Source: Pseudooceanicola antarcticus
GTDB lineage: Bacteria > Pseudomonadota > Alphaproteobacteria > Rhodobacterales > Rhodobacteraceae
Assembly: GCF_900215355.1 (NCBI RefSeq)
Contig: NZ_OBEA01000002.1
Span: 434,001 to 498,000, forward strand
DNA length: 64,000 nt
Direction: 5' to 3'
Shown: piece after piece, positions 34,206 to 42,669 of the stretch
How positions within the stretch are numbered: position 1 is the stretch's first letter
Layout: each line of letters opens with the position of its first letter
Notes under the pieces: generated by a model
What the model was told of the DNA's origin: nothing
Databases searched by the model: none
What the model saw: only the letters and a program-made list of their open reading frames with translations
Position numbers and translations under genes: made by a program

Positions 34206-34637
34206 ATGATTACCGAATTCACCCCGCTGACCTCTGCGCTCGGCGGCATGATGGTGGGCCTTGCGGCCACCCTGCTGATGGCCCTTCACGGGCGTATCTT
34301 CGGTGCCACCGGCATCGTCGGCGGGTTGCTCAGACCCGGCGACCGCAATGACTGGATGATGCGCGCCGCGCTGCTGGCCGGCATGGTCGCAGCCCCGACG
34401 CTGCTTCTGGTGCTGACCGGGAAGATGCCGCAGATCCAGGTGCCCGTCTCGACCCCCGCGATCCTCATCGGCGGTGTCGTCGTCGGTGTCGGCGTCTTCT
34501 TCGGCGGCGGCTGCACTTCGGGCCACGGCATCTGCGGCAATGCCCGCTTCTCGCGCCGTTCGATCGCCGCAACCCTGACCTTCATGGCGGGCGCCTTCCT
34601 CAGCGTCTTCGTCATGCGCCACCTGATCGGAGCCTGA
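34206..34637 (+). CDS. YeeE/YedE-family sulfur-compound transport protein, first half
   Basis: The 143-residue protein has about four membrane segments and the diagnostic motif FGGGCTSGHGICG near residue 99, whose Cys is used in thiosulfate or persulfide movement through YeeE-type channels. The partner gene follows after 3 bp and supplies the second half, a split arrangement common next to persulfide-dioxygenase genes. It probably imports a reduced-sulfur species. The substrate here is not proven. Confidence 0.88.
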   Translation: MITEFTPLTSALGGMMVGLAATLLMALHGRIFGATGIVGGLLRPGDRNDWMMRAALLAGMVAAPTLLLVLTGKMPQIQVPVSTPAILIGGVVVGVGVFFGGGCTSGHGICGNARFSRRSIAATLTFMAGAFLSVFVMRHLIGA

Positions 34638-34640
34638 CCC

Positions 34641-35075
34641 ATGCGCCTTCTGACCGCTTTCCTCATCGGCCTGCTCTTTGGCGCAGGCATCCTGATCGCC
34701 GGCATGTCCAACCCTGCCAAGGTGCTGAACTTCTTTGACATCGCGGGCACCTGGGATCCCTCGCTGGCCTTCGTCATGGGCGGCGCCCTGCTGGTGGCCG
34801 TGCCGGGCTACCGCCTGGTGCTGGGCCGTCCGAAGCCGCTCTTCGAGCAGGGCTTCCAACTGCCCGACACCAAGCGTATCGACCTGCCGCTGATCGCGGG
34901 TTCGCTGACCTTCGGCCTGGGCTGGGGTGTCGCGGGCTTCTGCCCCGGTGGCGCACTGCCGGCGCTCGGCACCGGACGCACCGAGGTGCTGATGTTCGTC
35001 GGCGCCCTTGTCACCGGCCTGCTGCTGGCCCGTTACATCCGCAACTTGATGCAGAACAACCTGCAGACCGCCTGA
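34641..35075 (+). CDS. YeeE/YedE-family (DUF6691) sulfur-compound transport protein, second half
   Basis: The 144-residue protein has about four membrane segments and the motif WGVAGFCPGGALPALGTGR near residue 107, with the conserved Cys expected for this half. With the preceding YeeE protein it would form one two-part channel. It is 27 bp upstream of the MBL-fold persulfide-dioxygenase-like gene, in the same operon. Confidence 0.88.
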   Translation: MRLLTAFLIGLLFGAGILIAGMSNPAKVLNFFDIAGTWDPSLAFVMGGALLVAVPGYRLVLGRPKPLFEQGFQLPDTKRIDLPLIAGSLTFGLGWGVAGFCPGGALPALGTGRTEVLMFVGALVTGLLLARYIRNLMQNNLQTA

Positions 35076-35102
35076 ACACCTTCGCCTGGAAAGGAGACGA
35101 TC

Positions 35103-35987
35103 ATGACCTATCAGACCCACCCCGAGGTGACCCCTCAGGTCACCGGCTTCTTTGACGAGGCCACCAACACCATTTCCTACGTGGTCAAGGACCCGAACTC
35201 CAACTCCGTCGCCATCGTCGATTCCGTCATGGACATCGACTATGCGGCGGGGCGGATCTCCTACCATGCCGCGGATGAGCTCATCGGCTTCATCAAGGGC
35301 AATGGCTACAAGCTGGAATGGCTGATCGAGACCCATGTCCACGCCGACCACCTCTCGGCCGCGCCCTATATACAGGGCAAGCTGGGCGGCAAGCTGGGCA
35401 TCGGGCGCAACATCACCACGGTGCAGGATACCTTCGGCAAGATCTTCAACGAAGGCACCGAGTTCCAGCGTGACGGCAGCCAGTTCGACCGGCTCTTCGA
35501 CGATGGCGACACCTACATGGTGGGCGGCATGGAGTGCCTTGCAATCCACACCCCCGGCCATACGCCCGCCTGCATGACCCATGTCATGGGCGATGCGGCC
35601 TTCGTCGGCGACACGCTCTTCATGCCCGACGGCGGCTCGGCCCGCGCGGACTTCCCCGGCGGCGATGCCGGAGAGCTTTACGACAGCATCCAGAAGGTGC
35701 TGGCCCTGCCGGACGATACCCGTCTCTTCATGTGCCACGACTACGCCCCCAATGGCCGCGAAATCCGCTGGGAGAGCACGGTGGCCGAGGAGAAGGCCCA
35801 CAACATCCACGTCGGCGAAGGCCGCAGCAAGGAAGAGTTCGTCAAGTTCCGCACCGAGCGCGATGCCCAGCTCGACATGCCGAAGCTGATCATCCCCTCG
35901 CTGCAGGTGAACATGCGCGGTGGTGAGCTGCCGCCGAAGGACGAGGACGGAAAGACCTTCCTGAAGGTGCCGATCAACGGCCTCTGA
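35103..35987 (+). CDS. Metallo-beta-lactamase-fold protein, persulfide-dioxygenase-like (ETHE1/Blh type)
   Basis: The 294-residue protein has the metal-binding motif THVHADHLSA near residue 78, IHTPGHTPACMTH, GDTLFMPDGGSARADFPGGDA near residue 175, and CHDYAPNGREI near residue 212. The last two match the ETHE1/Blh group, which oxidises glutathione persulfide to sulfite with one iron. It follows two YeeE genes, the arrangement known from the BigR-regulated blh operons, though no bigR gene is in view. A GGAG ribosome site precedes the ATG. Confidence 0.85.
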   Translation: MTYQTHPEVTPQVTGFFDEATNTISYVVKDPNSNSVAIVDSVMDIDYAAGRISYHAADELIGFIKGNGYKLEWLIETHVHADHLSAAPYIQGKLGGKLGIGRNITTVQDTFGKIFNEGTEFQRDGSQFDRLFDDGDTYMVGGMECLAIHTPGHTPACMTHVMGDAAFVGDTLFMPDGGSARADFPGGDAGELYDSIQKVLALPDDTRLFMCHDYAPNGREIRWESTVAEEKAHNIHVGEGRSKEEFVKFRTERDAQLDMPKLIIPSLQVNMRGGELPPKDEDGKTFLKVPINGL

Positions 35988-36341
35988 TCGCGAGGCAGGG
36001 CCCTCCGCCGCAGCGGGGGGCCGGCAATTGCGAGTACCCCGGAGGGGTCGGGACCTGGTCCCGGCAGGGGCAGGACCTCCGGGGAATGTTAATCTACTGC
36101 CCCCCAAGATTTCCGGGCGCGGCCCCGGTGCGACAGCGCCGGACCGTGCCGAGCCTGACTTGGCCCGAGCCCTTCATGCGGGGGGCAGGGCCACGGGGCG
36201 CGGTTCCCGCAAGCCGCTCCCCTGGTGCCGCAGGCCTGTCCCTGCCGGCGGCAACCAGGGGCGAACGGGGCGTCCCGACCCCGTTCGCCCCAGATTTCCC
36301 GGTTCCGGCGCCGCGCGCCGGCCTTACGAAAGATGAGACCC
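35988..36341. other. Intergenic region between the MBL-fold and SulP genes
   Basis: These 354 bp have no convincing gene. A 10-bp stem with one G-U pair, GGCCCTCCGC (35999-36008) and GCGGGGGGCC (36013-36022), is a weak terminator candidate without a T run. The rest is GC-rich and shows no clear promoter. An open frame over 36028-36336 has no ribosome site and biased composition, so I do not call it. Confidence 0.5.
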
Positions 36342-38093
36342 ATGCTGCAAGGCCTTCGCCAATACCTCCCCATTCTCGACTGGGGCCGGAGCTACAGCCG
36401 CAACCAGCTGTCCAACGACCTCGTTGCGGCGGTGATCGTGACCATCATGCTGATCCCGCAGTCGCTGGCCTATGCGCTGCTGGCCGGGCTGCCGGCCGAG
36501 GCGGGGATCTATGCCTCTATCGTGCCGATCCTGCTCTATACGGTCTTCGGCACCTCGCGCTCGCTGGCCGTGGGGCCCGTGGCGGTGGTCTCGCTGCTGA
36601 CCGCGGCGGCGATCTCGGACGTGGCGCAGCAGGGGACCATGGGCTACGCCGCCGCGGCGCTGACGCTGGCGATGCTCTCGGGGGCCATGCTGACGGTGAT
36701 GGGGCTCTTCCGGCTGGGGTTCCTGGCCAACTTCCTGTCGCATCCCGTGATCGCCGGCTTCATCACGGCCTCGGGCCTGCTGATCGCGGCCAGCCAGCTG
36801 CGCCACGTGCTGGGCGTTGAGGCGGGTGGCGGCACGCTGATCGAGCTGGGTGAGACGCTGCTGCCGCAGCTGAGTGCCACCAACCTGGTGACGCTGGCCA
36901 TCGGCCTGCCGGCGATCGGTTTCCTCTTCTGGGTGCGCAAGGGGCTGAAGCCCATGCTGCGCCGGGCGGGCCTCGGGCCGCGCCTTGCCGATGTCATCGC
37001 CAAGGCCGGACCCGTCGCCGCCGTGGTCGTCACCACCGTGCTGACCTGGGGCCTGGGCCTTGAAGAGCGCGGCGTCGCCATCGTCGGTGCCGTGCCGCAG
37101 GCGCTGCCGCCCTTCACCCTGCCGGATCTTTCGCCCGCGCTCATCAGCCAGCTCTTCGTGCCGGCGCTGCTGATCTCGATCATCGGCTTCGTCGAGAGCA
37201 TTTCGGTTGCCCAGACCCTGGCCGCGCGCAAGGGCCAGCGCATCAACCCCGACCAGGAGCTGATCGGCCTCGGCGCCGCCAACCTCGGCGCGGCCTTCAC
37301 CGGCGGCTACCCGGTCACCGGCGGCTTCGCGCGCTCGGTCGTGAACGATGACGCAGGCGCCGAGACCCCGGCGGCAGGCGCCTTCACCGCGCTTGGCCTG
37401 GCCTTCGCCGCTGCCTTCCTGACGCCCCTGGTCTACTTCCTGCCCAAGGCGACCCTGGCCGCGACGATCATCGTCGCCGTCCTCGGCCTCGTCGATTTCT
37501 CGATCCTGCGCCGCACCTGGGCCTATTCGCGGGGAGACTTCTGGGCCGTTGCCGCCACCATCGCCCTGACCCTGGGCTTCGGCGTCGAGACCGGCGTCTC
37601 GGCTGGGGTGCTGATCTCGATCCTTCTGCACCTGCTGAAGACCTCGAAACCCCATGTGGCCGAGGTGGGCCTGGTTCCCGACACCCACCATTTCCGCAAT
37701 ATCGACCGCCATCCGGTGCAAAGCGATCCCACCCTGCTCAGCCTGCGCGTGGACGAGAGCCTCTATTTCGTCAATGCCCGCTTCCTGGAGGATTGCGTGA
37801 TGAACCGCCTTGCCGAAGGCTCGCCGGTCGAGAACGTCGTGCTGATGTTCTCGGCGGTGAATGCGGTGGACTTCTCGGCGCTGGAAAGCCTCGAAGCACT
37901 GGACGCCACCCTGCGCCGTCGCGGCATCAAGCTGCACCTGAGCGAGGTGAAGGGCCCGGTGATGGACCGCCTCAAGGGCAGCCATTTCATCGAGCACCTC
38001 AGCGGAGAGGTCTTCCTGTCGCAATATGATGCCTGGTGCCGGCTGGCACGGCAGGGTCAGACGCCCGGCCCGGTGAAGGCCGCTGCCGAATAG
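36342..38093 (+). CDS. SulP-family anion permease with STAS domain
   Basis: The start at ATG 36342 (MLQGLRQYLPIL) is chosen over ATG 36333 because of its spacing from GAG. The 583-residue protein has the SulP core (DLVAAVIVTIMLIPQSLAYALLAGLPAEAG near residue 25, in the family's conserved first helices), later helices containing FTGGYPVTGGFARSVVN near residue 320, and a C-terminal STAS domain (about 460-560; NVVLMFSAVNAVDFSAL). Such proteins carry sulfate or other small anions, or act in signalling through STAS. The sulfur genes upstream favour sulfate or sulfite, but bicarbonate or another anion is also possible. Confidence 0.9.
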   Translation: MLQGLRQYLPILDWGRSYSRNQLSNDLVAAVIVTIMLIPQSLAYALLAGLPAEAGIYASIVPILLYTVFGTSRSLAVGPVAVVSLLTAAAISDVAQQGTMGYAAAALTLAMLSGAMLTVMGLFRLGFLANFLSHPVIAGFITASGLLIAASQLRHVLGVEAGGGTLIELGETLLPQLSATNLVTLAIGLPAIGFLFWVRKGLKPMLRRAGLGPRLADVIAKAGPVAAVVVTTVLTWGLGLEERGVAIVGAVPQALPPFTLPDLSPALISQLFVPALLISIIGFVESISVAQTLAARKGQRINPDQELIGLGAANLGAAFTGGYPVTGGFARSVVNDDAGAETPAAGAFTALGLAFAAAFLTPLVYFLPKATLAATIIVAVLGLVDFSILRRTWAYSRGDFWAVAATIALTLGFGVETGVSAGVLISILLHLLKTSKPHVAEVGLVPDTHHFRNIDRHPVQSDPTLLSLRVDESLYFVNARFLEDCVMNRLAEGSPVENVVLMFSAVNAVDFSALESLEALDATLRRRGIKLHLSEVKGPVMDRLKGSHFIEHLSGEVFLSQYDAWCRLARQGQTPGPVKAAAE

Positions 38094-38171
38094 GTGGACG
38101 TATCGACTGGTCCTTGCAGGATGATCTTTGCGGGATATGATCTTTCCCGGAAACATCTTCGCGGCGTACCG

Positions 38172-38585
38172 ATGGCCCTGATCCTGTTACTTGAAGACGA
38201 GTTTGACCAGGCGGTCCTCTTCCAGGAGTACCTCTCCAGGGAGGGGCACGAGACCCGCATCTGCACGGGTGCCCGCGAGGCGATGCAGTATCTCGCTGCC
38301 ACGCCCCACGACCTGGTGATCACCGATATCTTCGTGCGCGACCGTGGCGCGGTGGTGCCCGATGGGGGGCTGCGGCTGATCGGTTCGATCCGCCGCGCCT
38401 GGAAACCCGAAGGCTGCGCCACCCCGGCCAATGTGCCGATCCTGGCGGTCTCGGGGGCCTTCGACGGGCCCAGCAAGGAGTATTTCCTGGAACAGGCCCA
38501 GGCCATCGGTGCCGACCTGGCGCTGCCTAAGCCGGTAGAGCCGGAGGCCCTGCACGAGGCGCTGGAAAAGCTGCTGAGCGCCTAG
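38172..38585 (+). CDS. Single-domain response regulator (receiver only)
   Basis: The 137-residue protein from ATG 38172 (MALILLLEDEFDQ) is a lone receiver domain: acidic pocket LLEDEFD near residue 7, phospho-acceptor Asp52 in LVITDIF, and conserved Lys in LPKPVEPE near residue 118. A 10-residue insert (VRDRGAVVPDGG) after the Asp is unusual. It has no DNA-binding domain, so it may act as a phosphate carrier or protein-contact switch. It ends face to face with a hybrid kinase gene and shares 4 bp (CTAG, both stop codons). I see no strong ribosome site. Confidence 0.8.
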   Translation: MALILLLEDEFDQAVLFQEYLSREGHETRICTGAREAMQYLAATPHDLVITDIFVRDRGAVVPDGGLRLIGSIRRAWKPEGCATPANVPILAVSGAFDGPSKEYFLEQAQAIGADLALPKPVEPEALHEALEKLLSA

Positions 38586-40729
38586 ACGGTTTCGTCCCAG
38601 TCCCTCGGGCGGTCGTCCTTGCCCCCACCGGACCCGCCGCCGCTCGTGGCCAGCGCCTCGGCCAGCGCGTCCAGCAGGACCTCGGGGGGGCAGGGCTTGC
38701 GCAGCATGCGGCCTTCGACCTCCAGCCGCCGCCCGGCTTCGGCATGGCCGGTGTAGCCGGTCAGGTAGACCACGGGGATGTCCGGACGTAGCACCCGCGC
38801 CTCGCGGGCCAGGGCGAAACCGTCGAGGTGGGGCATGGCGATATCGGTCAGGATTATGTCGGCCGCCGAAGGGTCCTTCAGCAGGATATCCAGCCCGATG
38901 GAGCCGTTCTCGGCCCCGATCACCCGGTAGCCCGCGCTGGCGACCGTGGCGGTCAGCAGGGCGCGCAGGGGGTCCTCGTCTTCCGCCAGCAGCACGGTCT
39001 TGCCGTCTCCGGGCGTGATCTCTGCCTGGGCCTCGACTGAGGCGGCGGCGGGGGCAGAAGCGGCGGACGCGGGCGTGGTGCGGGGCGGCAGCGGGGCGGC
39101 AGACCCCGCGGCGCGCGGTGGTTCCGGGACAATGCGCCCGGGCCTGGCGGCGGCGACCGGCGGATTGGCAACCATGTCGCTTTCCTGGCCCTGTGGCAGG
39201 ATTAGGTGGATGACCGTGCCCAGTCCGGGTTCGGACTCGATGCGCAGATCGCCCTCGGCGCCGATGGCGAAGGCATGCACCATCGACAGGCCCAGCCCGT
39301 TGCCGGACTTGCCGGGCTTGGTCGTGAAGAAGGGCTCCAGCGCGCGCTCGCGGACCTCTTCGGGCATGCCGGGGCCGTCATCGGCCACGACGATCTCGAG
39401 GTAGCGCCGTTTGGTGTCGAACTTTGGCGCATCGGGCGCCTCGGCACGGATCAGCTCCTGCCGCCGGCCCCCGCGCAGCTCGCCACGGTCGAGGGCGCGG
39501 GCGGTGATGGTGATATGGTGGCCCTGCTCGGCATCGCGCATGGCGTCGCGGGCGTTGATCACCAGGTTCAGCACCGCATCCTCGAGCATGCCGCGATCAC
39601 AGAGCGCCGCCAGGCCGGGCTGTTCGAGCTTCAGCTGCAGATCCAGGTTGGTCTCGGCCAGCTGCGGCCGCGCCAGCGCCTCGATATCAAGGAAGAGATT
39701 CGAAAGTTGCAGCACCTCGGGTGCGCCGCGCCGGGGCCGGGTCGAGGTCAGCAGCCGGCCGGTCAGGCTCTGGCCGCGCTCCACCGCCTTGCGGGCGCTG
39801 GTCAGGAAGTTGCGGGTCTTCTCGGGCAGCTCCTCGGACATCGACAGGTCGAGCGCGTAGTAGATCGTGGCCAGCAGGTTGTTGACGTCATGGGCGATGC
39901 CCGAGGTCACCTGGCCAAGGGTGGTCATCCGGCTGTGCAGCTCTTCGGCGCGGCGGCGGCGCTCCTGCTCGGCCGCGCGCGAGGTGAGCTGGAAGAAGAT
40001 GATCACGCTGGCCAGCAGCAGCAAGAGCGCCGACAGCAGGATGGTCTGGAACCGCAGCTCGCGGGCCTGGGCGGTCTGCCACTCGCGGATGGCCGTCTGC
40101 ACCTGTGTGTGGACCCGGCGCAGGTCCAGCGCCGCCTCGTCGTCGGGCACGCGCACGAGGGCGTCGATCTCGGGGATCGACAGGCCGCGTTGCTGTGCGT
40201 CGCGGGCCAGGTCGATGCGTTCGCGGTAGGCCTTCAGCGTGCCGCGCAGGTCCGAGATGTCGATCTCCTGGTCGATCTGGAGGCCAAGGCGCTGGATGCG
40301 CAGCATGGCGGCGACGGCCGCTTCATAGCTTTCGACGGCGCGGTCGAAGTAGGCGGGTTCGTCCGGGCGCAGGATGGCGTTCTTGAAGTGGTGGATGAAG
40401 CCCGCGTAGCCGATGGCGCGCTCGAGGTCCTGCAGCGCCGAGGGCAGGGATTGGGCGGCGACCTCGGTCTGCCCTCGACGGTCGCGGTCGAGCAGCCCGT
40501 AAAGCGGCGGCGCCAGGAAGGCCAGCGCCGCGACGATCCAGAGAAGCCGCCGCATGAACGGGCGGTTGAGCAGCAGGTAGAGCCGTTCCCAGGGTTTCAG
40601 CGGTCGTTGCAGATGTCGAAAGGGCAACCGGGAACCTCCTGCGGGATCCGGCCTGTCCAGGGAAACCCTGGGCTCCGGGTCAATCCACCGATAGCACGGC
40701 CCCCGCCTTGGGCGAAAGCCCTCGGCCAT
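38582..40729 (-). CDS. Membrane hybrid histidine kinase with C-terminal receiver
   Basis: The 715-residue frame starts at ATG 40729, but the first 58 residues have unusual composition, so a start at ATG 40555 (MRRLLWIVAAL) is possible. TM1 is near 60-80, the periplasmic sensor about 80-227, TM2 about 228-247. The DHp helix has phospho-His280 in GIAHDVNNLL (NtrB/FixL-like class), then a G2 box GNGLGLSMVHAF and a receiver (LLAEDEDPLR near 597, phospho-Asp in ILTDIAMP near 642). A low-complexity Pro/Ala linker joins the kinase and receiver. Its likely partner is the receiver-only protein of the facing gene; the signal is unknown. Confidence 0.87.
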   Translation of the reverse strand: MAEGFRPRRGPCYRWIDPEPRVSLDRPDPAGGSRLPFRHLQRPLKPWERLYLLLNRPFMRRLLWIVAALAFLAPPLYGLLDRDRRGQTEVAAQSLPSALQDLERAIGYAGFIHHFKNAILRPDEPAYFDRAVESYEAAVAAMLRIQRLGLQIDQEIDISDLRGTLKAYRERIDLARDAQQRGLSIPEIDALVRVPDDEAALDLRRVHTQVQTAIREWQTAQARELRFQTILLSALLLLLASVIIFFQLTSRAAEQERRRRAEELHSRMTTLGQVTSGIAHDVNNLLATIYYALDLSMSEELPEKTRNFLTSARKAVERGQSLTGRLLTSTRPRRGAPEVLQLSNLFLDIEALARPQLAETNLDLQLKLEQPGLAALCDRGMLEDAVLNLVINARDAMRDAEQGHHITITARALDRGELRGGRRQELIRAEAPDAPKFDTKRRYLEIVVADDGPGMPEEVRERALEPFFTTKPGKSGNGLGLSMVHAFAIGAEGDLRIESEPGLGTVIHLILPQGQESDMVANPPVAAARPGRIVPEPPRAAGSAAPLPPRTTPASAASAPAAASVEAQAEITPGDGKTVLLAEDEDPLRALLTATVASAGYRVIGAENGSIGLDILLKDPSAADIILTDIAMPHLDGFALAREARVLRPDIPVVYLTGYTGHAEAGRRLEVEGRMLRKPCPPEVLLDALAEALATSGGGSGGGKDDRPRDWDETV

Positions 40730-40759
40730 GAGACCATTCGGCAGGGTCGGTTTCCCGGT

Positions 40760-41593
40760 CTAGTTGCCCTGTTCGGCGGTCTGCGGCAGCAGGAAAAGCC
40801 CGTCCCGAGGGGCCACGCCAATGCGCAGGCGGCAGCCGTAGGCGGTTTCGAGAAGCCTGTCGGTCAGCACCTCTGCGGGCGCGCCAGCACCCAGCACCCG
40901 CCCCTGGTTCAGCAGCACCACCTCCTGGGCGAACATCGCGGTGAGGTTGAGATCATGCATCACCGCGACGACGCCGCCGCCGTTGCGGGCGAAGGCGCGG
41001 GCGATCTCCATGACCTGCAACTGGTGGCCGATGTCCAGCGCCGAGACGGGCTCGTCAAGGAAAAGCCAGCGTGGGCCATGGTGGCCGCGCGGGGCGTCGA
41101 GCTGGGCCAGCACGCGGGCCAGCTGCACGCGCTGCTGCTCGCCGCCCGAGAGCTCCTGGTAGTAACGTTCGGCGTAGTGGCCGAGGTCGACCTGCGCCAG
41201 CGCCTGGCGGGCCCGCGCCGCGCCGCCCGCGCCCTCGGCCCCGAGGCGTACCACCTCGAGCACGGTGAAGGGAAAGGCCAGCGAGGTCGCCTGGGCCAGC
41301 ACGGCGCGGCGCTGTGCCAGCAGCCAGGGCTCGGCGCGGGTCACGTCGAGCGCGCCCATGCGGATGGTGCTGCCGGGGGCGCATTGCCCGGCGATTTCGC
41401 CGGTCAGGCAGCGCAGCAGCGTGGTCTTGCCAGAGCCATTGGGGCCGACGATGGCCGTGACCTCTCCGGGGCGCGCGGTGAAATCGACGCTGTCGAGGAT
41501 CTGCTTGCCGCGCAGGCCGAGGCGGATGTTGCGGCCCGAGAGGTGCTCGTCCGCCTCCGCCGCGGCGGGCGCATGTGTCAGGGGGGCGTTCAC
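40760..41593 (-). CDS. hmuV: HmuV haem ABC transporter ATPase
   Basis: I chose the GTG at 41593, which overlaps the hmuU stop (GTGA); an in-frame ATG at 41629 would lie inside hmuU. The 277-residue protein has Walker A IVGPNGSGKTT near residue 49, ABC signature ELSGGEQQRVQLARVL, and Walker B WLFLDEPVSALD. PTIQ-like haem ATPases of this kind drive HmuU. It is last in hmuSTUV. Confidence 0.92.
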   Translation of the reverse strand: MNAPLTHAPAAAEADEHLSGRNIRLGLRGKQILDSVDFTARPGEVTAIVGPNGSGKTTLLRCLTGEIAGQCAPGSTIRMGALDVTRAEPWLLAQRRAVLAQATSLAFPFTVLEVVRLGAEGAGGAARARQALAQVDLGHYAERYYQELSGGEQQRVQLARVLAQLDAPRGHHGPRWLFLDEPVSALDIGHQLQVMEIARAFARNGGGVVAVMHDLNLTAMFAQEVVLLNQGRVLGAGAPAEVLTDRLLETAYGCRLRIGVAPRDGLFLLPQTAEQGN

Positions 41594-42666
41594 AGGTCCA
41601 GCACTCCTCTCTGGCGCAGCAGGATCCACAGGAAGAACGGCCCGCCGAGGATGGCGGTGACGATCCCGATGGGCAGCTCTGCGGGGGCGATGACTACCCG
41701 GCTGATGATATCGGCGACAAGCAACAGCGCCGCGCCCAGCAGGGCGGCATTGGGCAGCAGCTCGCGGTGGTCGGGGCCCGAGACGAGGCGCAGCAGATGC
41801 GGCACCACGATGCCCACGAAGCCGATGCCGCCGGACATGGCGACGGCGGCGCCGGTGGCGGCGGCGACGGCGAGGATGGCCAGGTTCTTCACCCGCTGGA
41901 TGCGGATGCCCAGGTGGTAGGCGGCGGCCTCTCCCAGGCTCAGCGCATTGAGCCCGCGCGCCAGCAGCGGCGCGGCGCAGAGCGCGGGCAGGATCACCGC
42001 CATGCCGGTCAGCACCTTGGGCCAGGTCGCCCCGGCGAGAGAGCCCATGCCCCAGAAGGTCAGGTCACGCAGCTGGTTGTCGTCGGCGATATAGACCATC
42101 ACCCCCGAGGCCGCCCCGGTCAGCGCGCCGAGGGCGATGCCCGCCAGCAGCATCACCGCGACCGAGGTCCGCCCCGAGCGGGTCGCCACGCGGTAGAGCA
42201 GGATGGTCGAGAGCCAGCTGCCCAGGAAGGCCGCCAGCGGCACCAGGTAGAACCCGAGCGCCGTCAGCAGGCCCAGGGGCAGGAAGGCGCCCAGCACGAT
42301 GGCCGTGATCGCGCCCAGGCCCGCGCCTGCGCTGACGCCGACGATGCCCGGATCGGCGAGCGGATTGCGAAACAGCCCCTGCATCAGCGCGCCCGAAACG
42401 GCCAGCGCCGCGCCCACGCCCATTCCCATCAGCGTGCGCGGCGCACGAATCTGCCAGAGCACGATGCTGTCGGACAGAGGGATCGCCTCGCCGCGCAGCA
42501 CCGCCGCCAGTGACTGCCAGAGGCTGGTGCCCGCCGCGCCGACAGCAAGGCTGAGCAGCACCGTGACCAGCAGGACCCCGGCAAGCACGAGCCTCAGCTG
42601 TCGGGCGCGCCGCCGGCGGTCTCCATGTTCGAGGGCCGGCGCCTCGGGGTGGGGCAGGGCGACCAT
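41590..42666 (-). CDS. hmuU: HmuU haem ABC transporter permease
   Basis: The 358-residue protein has ten membrane segments and the FecCD family motifs GAALAVSGALMQGLFRNPLADPGIVGVSAGAG (near residue 80) and GGIGFVGIVVPHLLRL (near residue 290). It moves haem from HmuT into the cytoplasm. The start is 3 bp after the hmuT stop, and the stop overlaps the hmuV start, so translation is coupled across all four genes. Confidence 0.92.
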   Translation of the reverse strand: MVALPHPEAPALEHGDRRRRARQLRLVLAGVLLVTVLLSLAVGAAGTSLWQSLAAVLRGEAIPLSDSIVLWQIRAPRTLMGMGVGAALAVSGALMQGLFRNPLADPGIVGVSAGAGLGAITAIVLGAFLPLGLLTALGFYLVPLAAFLGSWLSTILLYRVATRSGRTSVAVMLLAGIALGALTGAASGVMVYIADDNQLRDLTFWGMGSLAGATWPKVLTGMAVILPALCAAPLLARGLNALSLGEAAAYHLGIRIQRVKNLAILAVAAATGAAVAMSGGIGFVGIVVPHLLRLVSGPDHRELLPNAALLGAALLLVADIISRVVIAPAELPIGIVTAILGGPFFLWILLRQRGVLDL

Positions 42667-42669
42667 GGC

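Noticed and set aside
36028-36336. Open frame in the MBL-SulP gap
   Set aside because: It has no ribosome site or recognisable motif, biased Gly/Pro/Arg composition, and other frames are equally open.
39206-41920. 904-codon open frame opposite the hybrid kinase and hmuV
   Set aside because: It is antisense to two genes with clear family motifs; composition is that of a GC-rich shadow frame.
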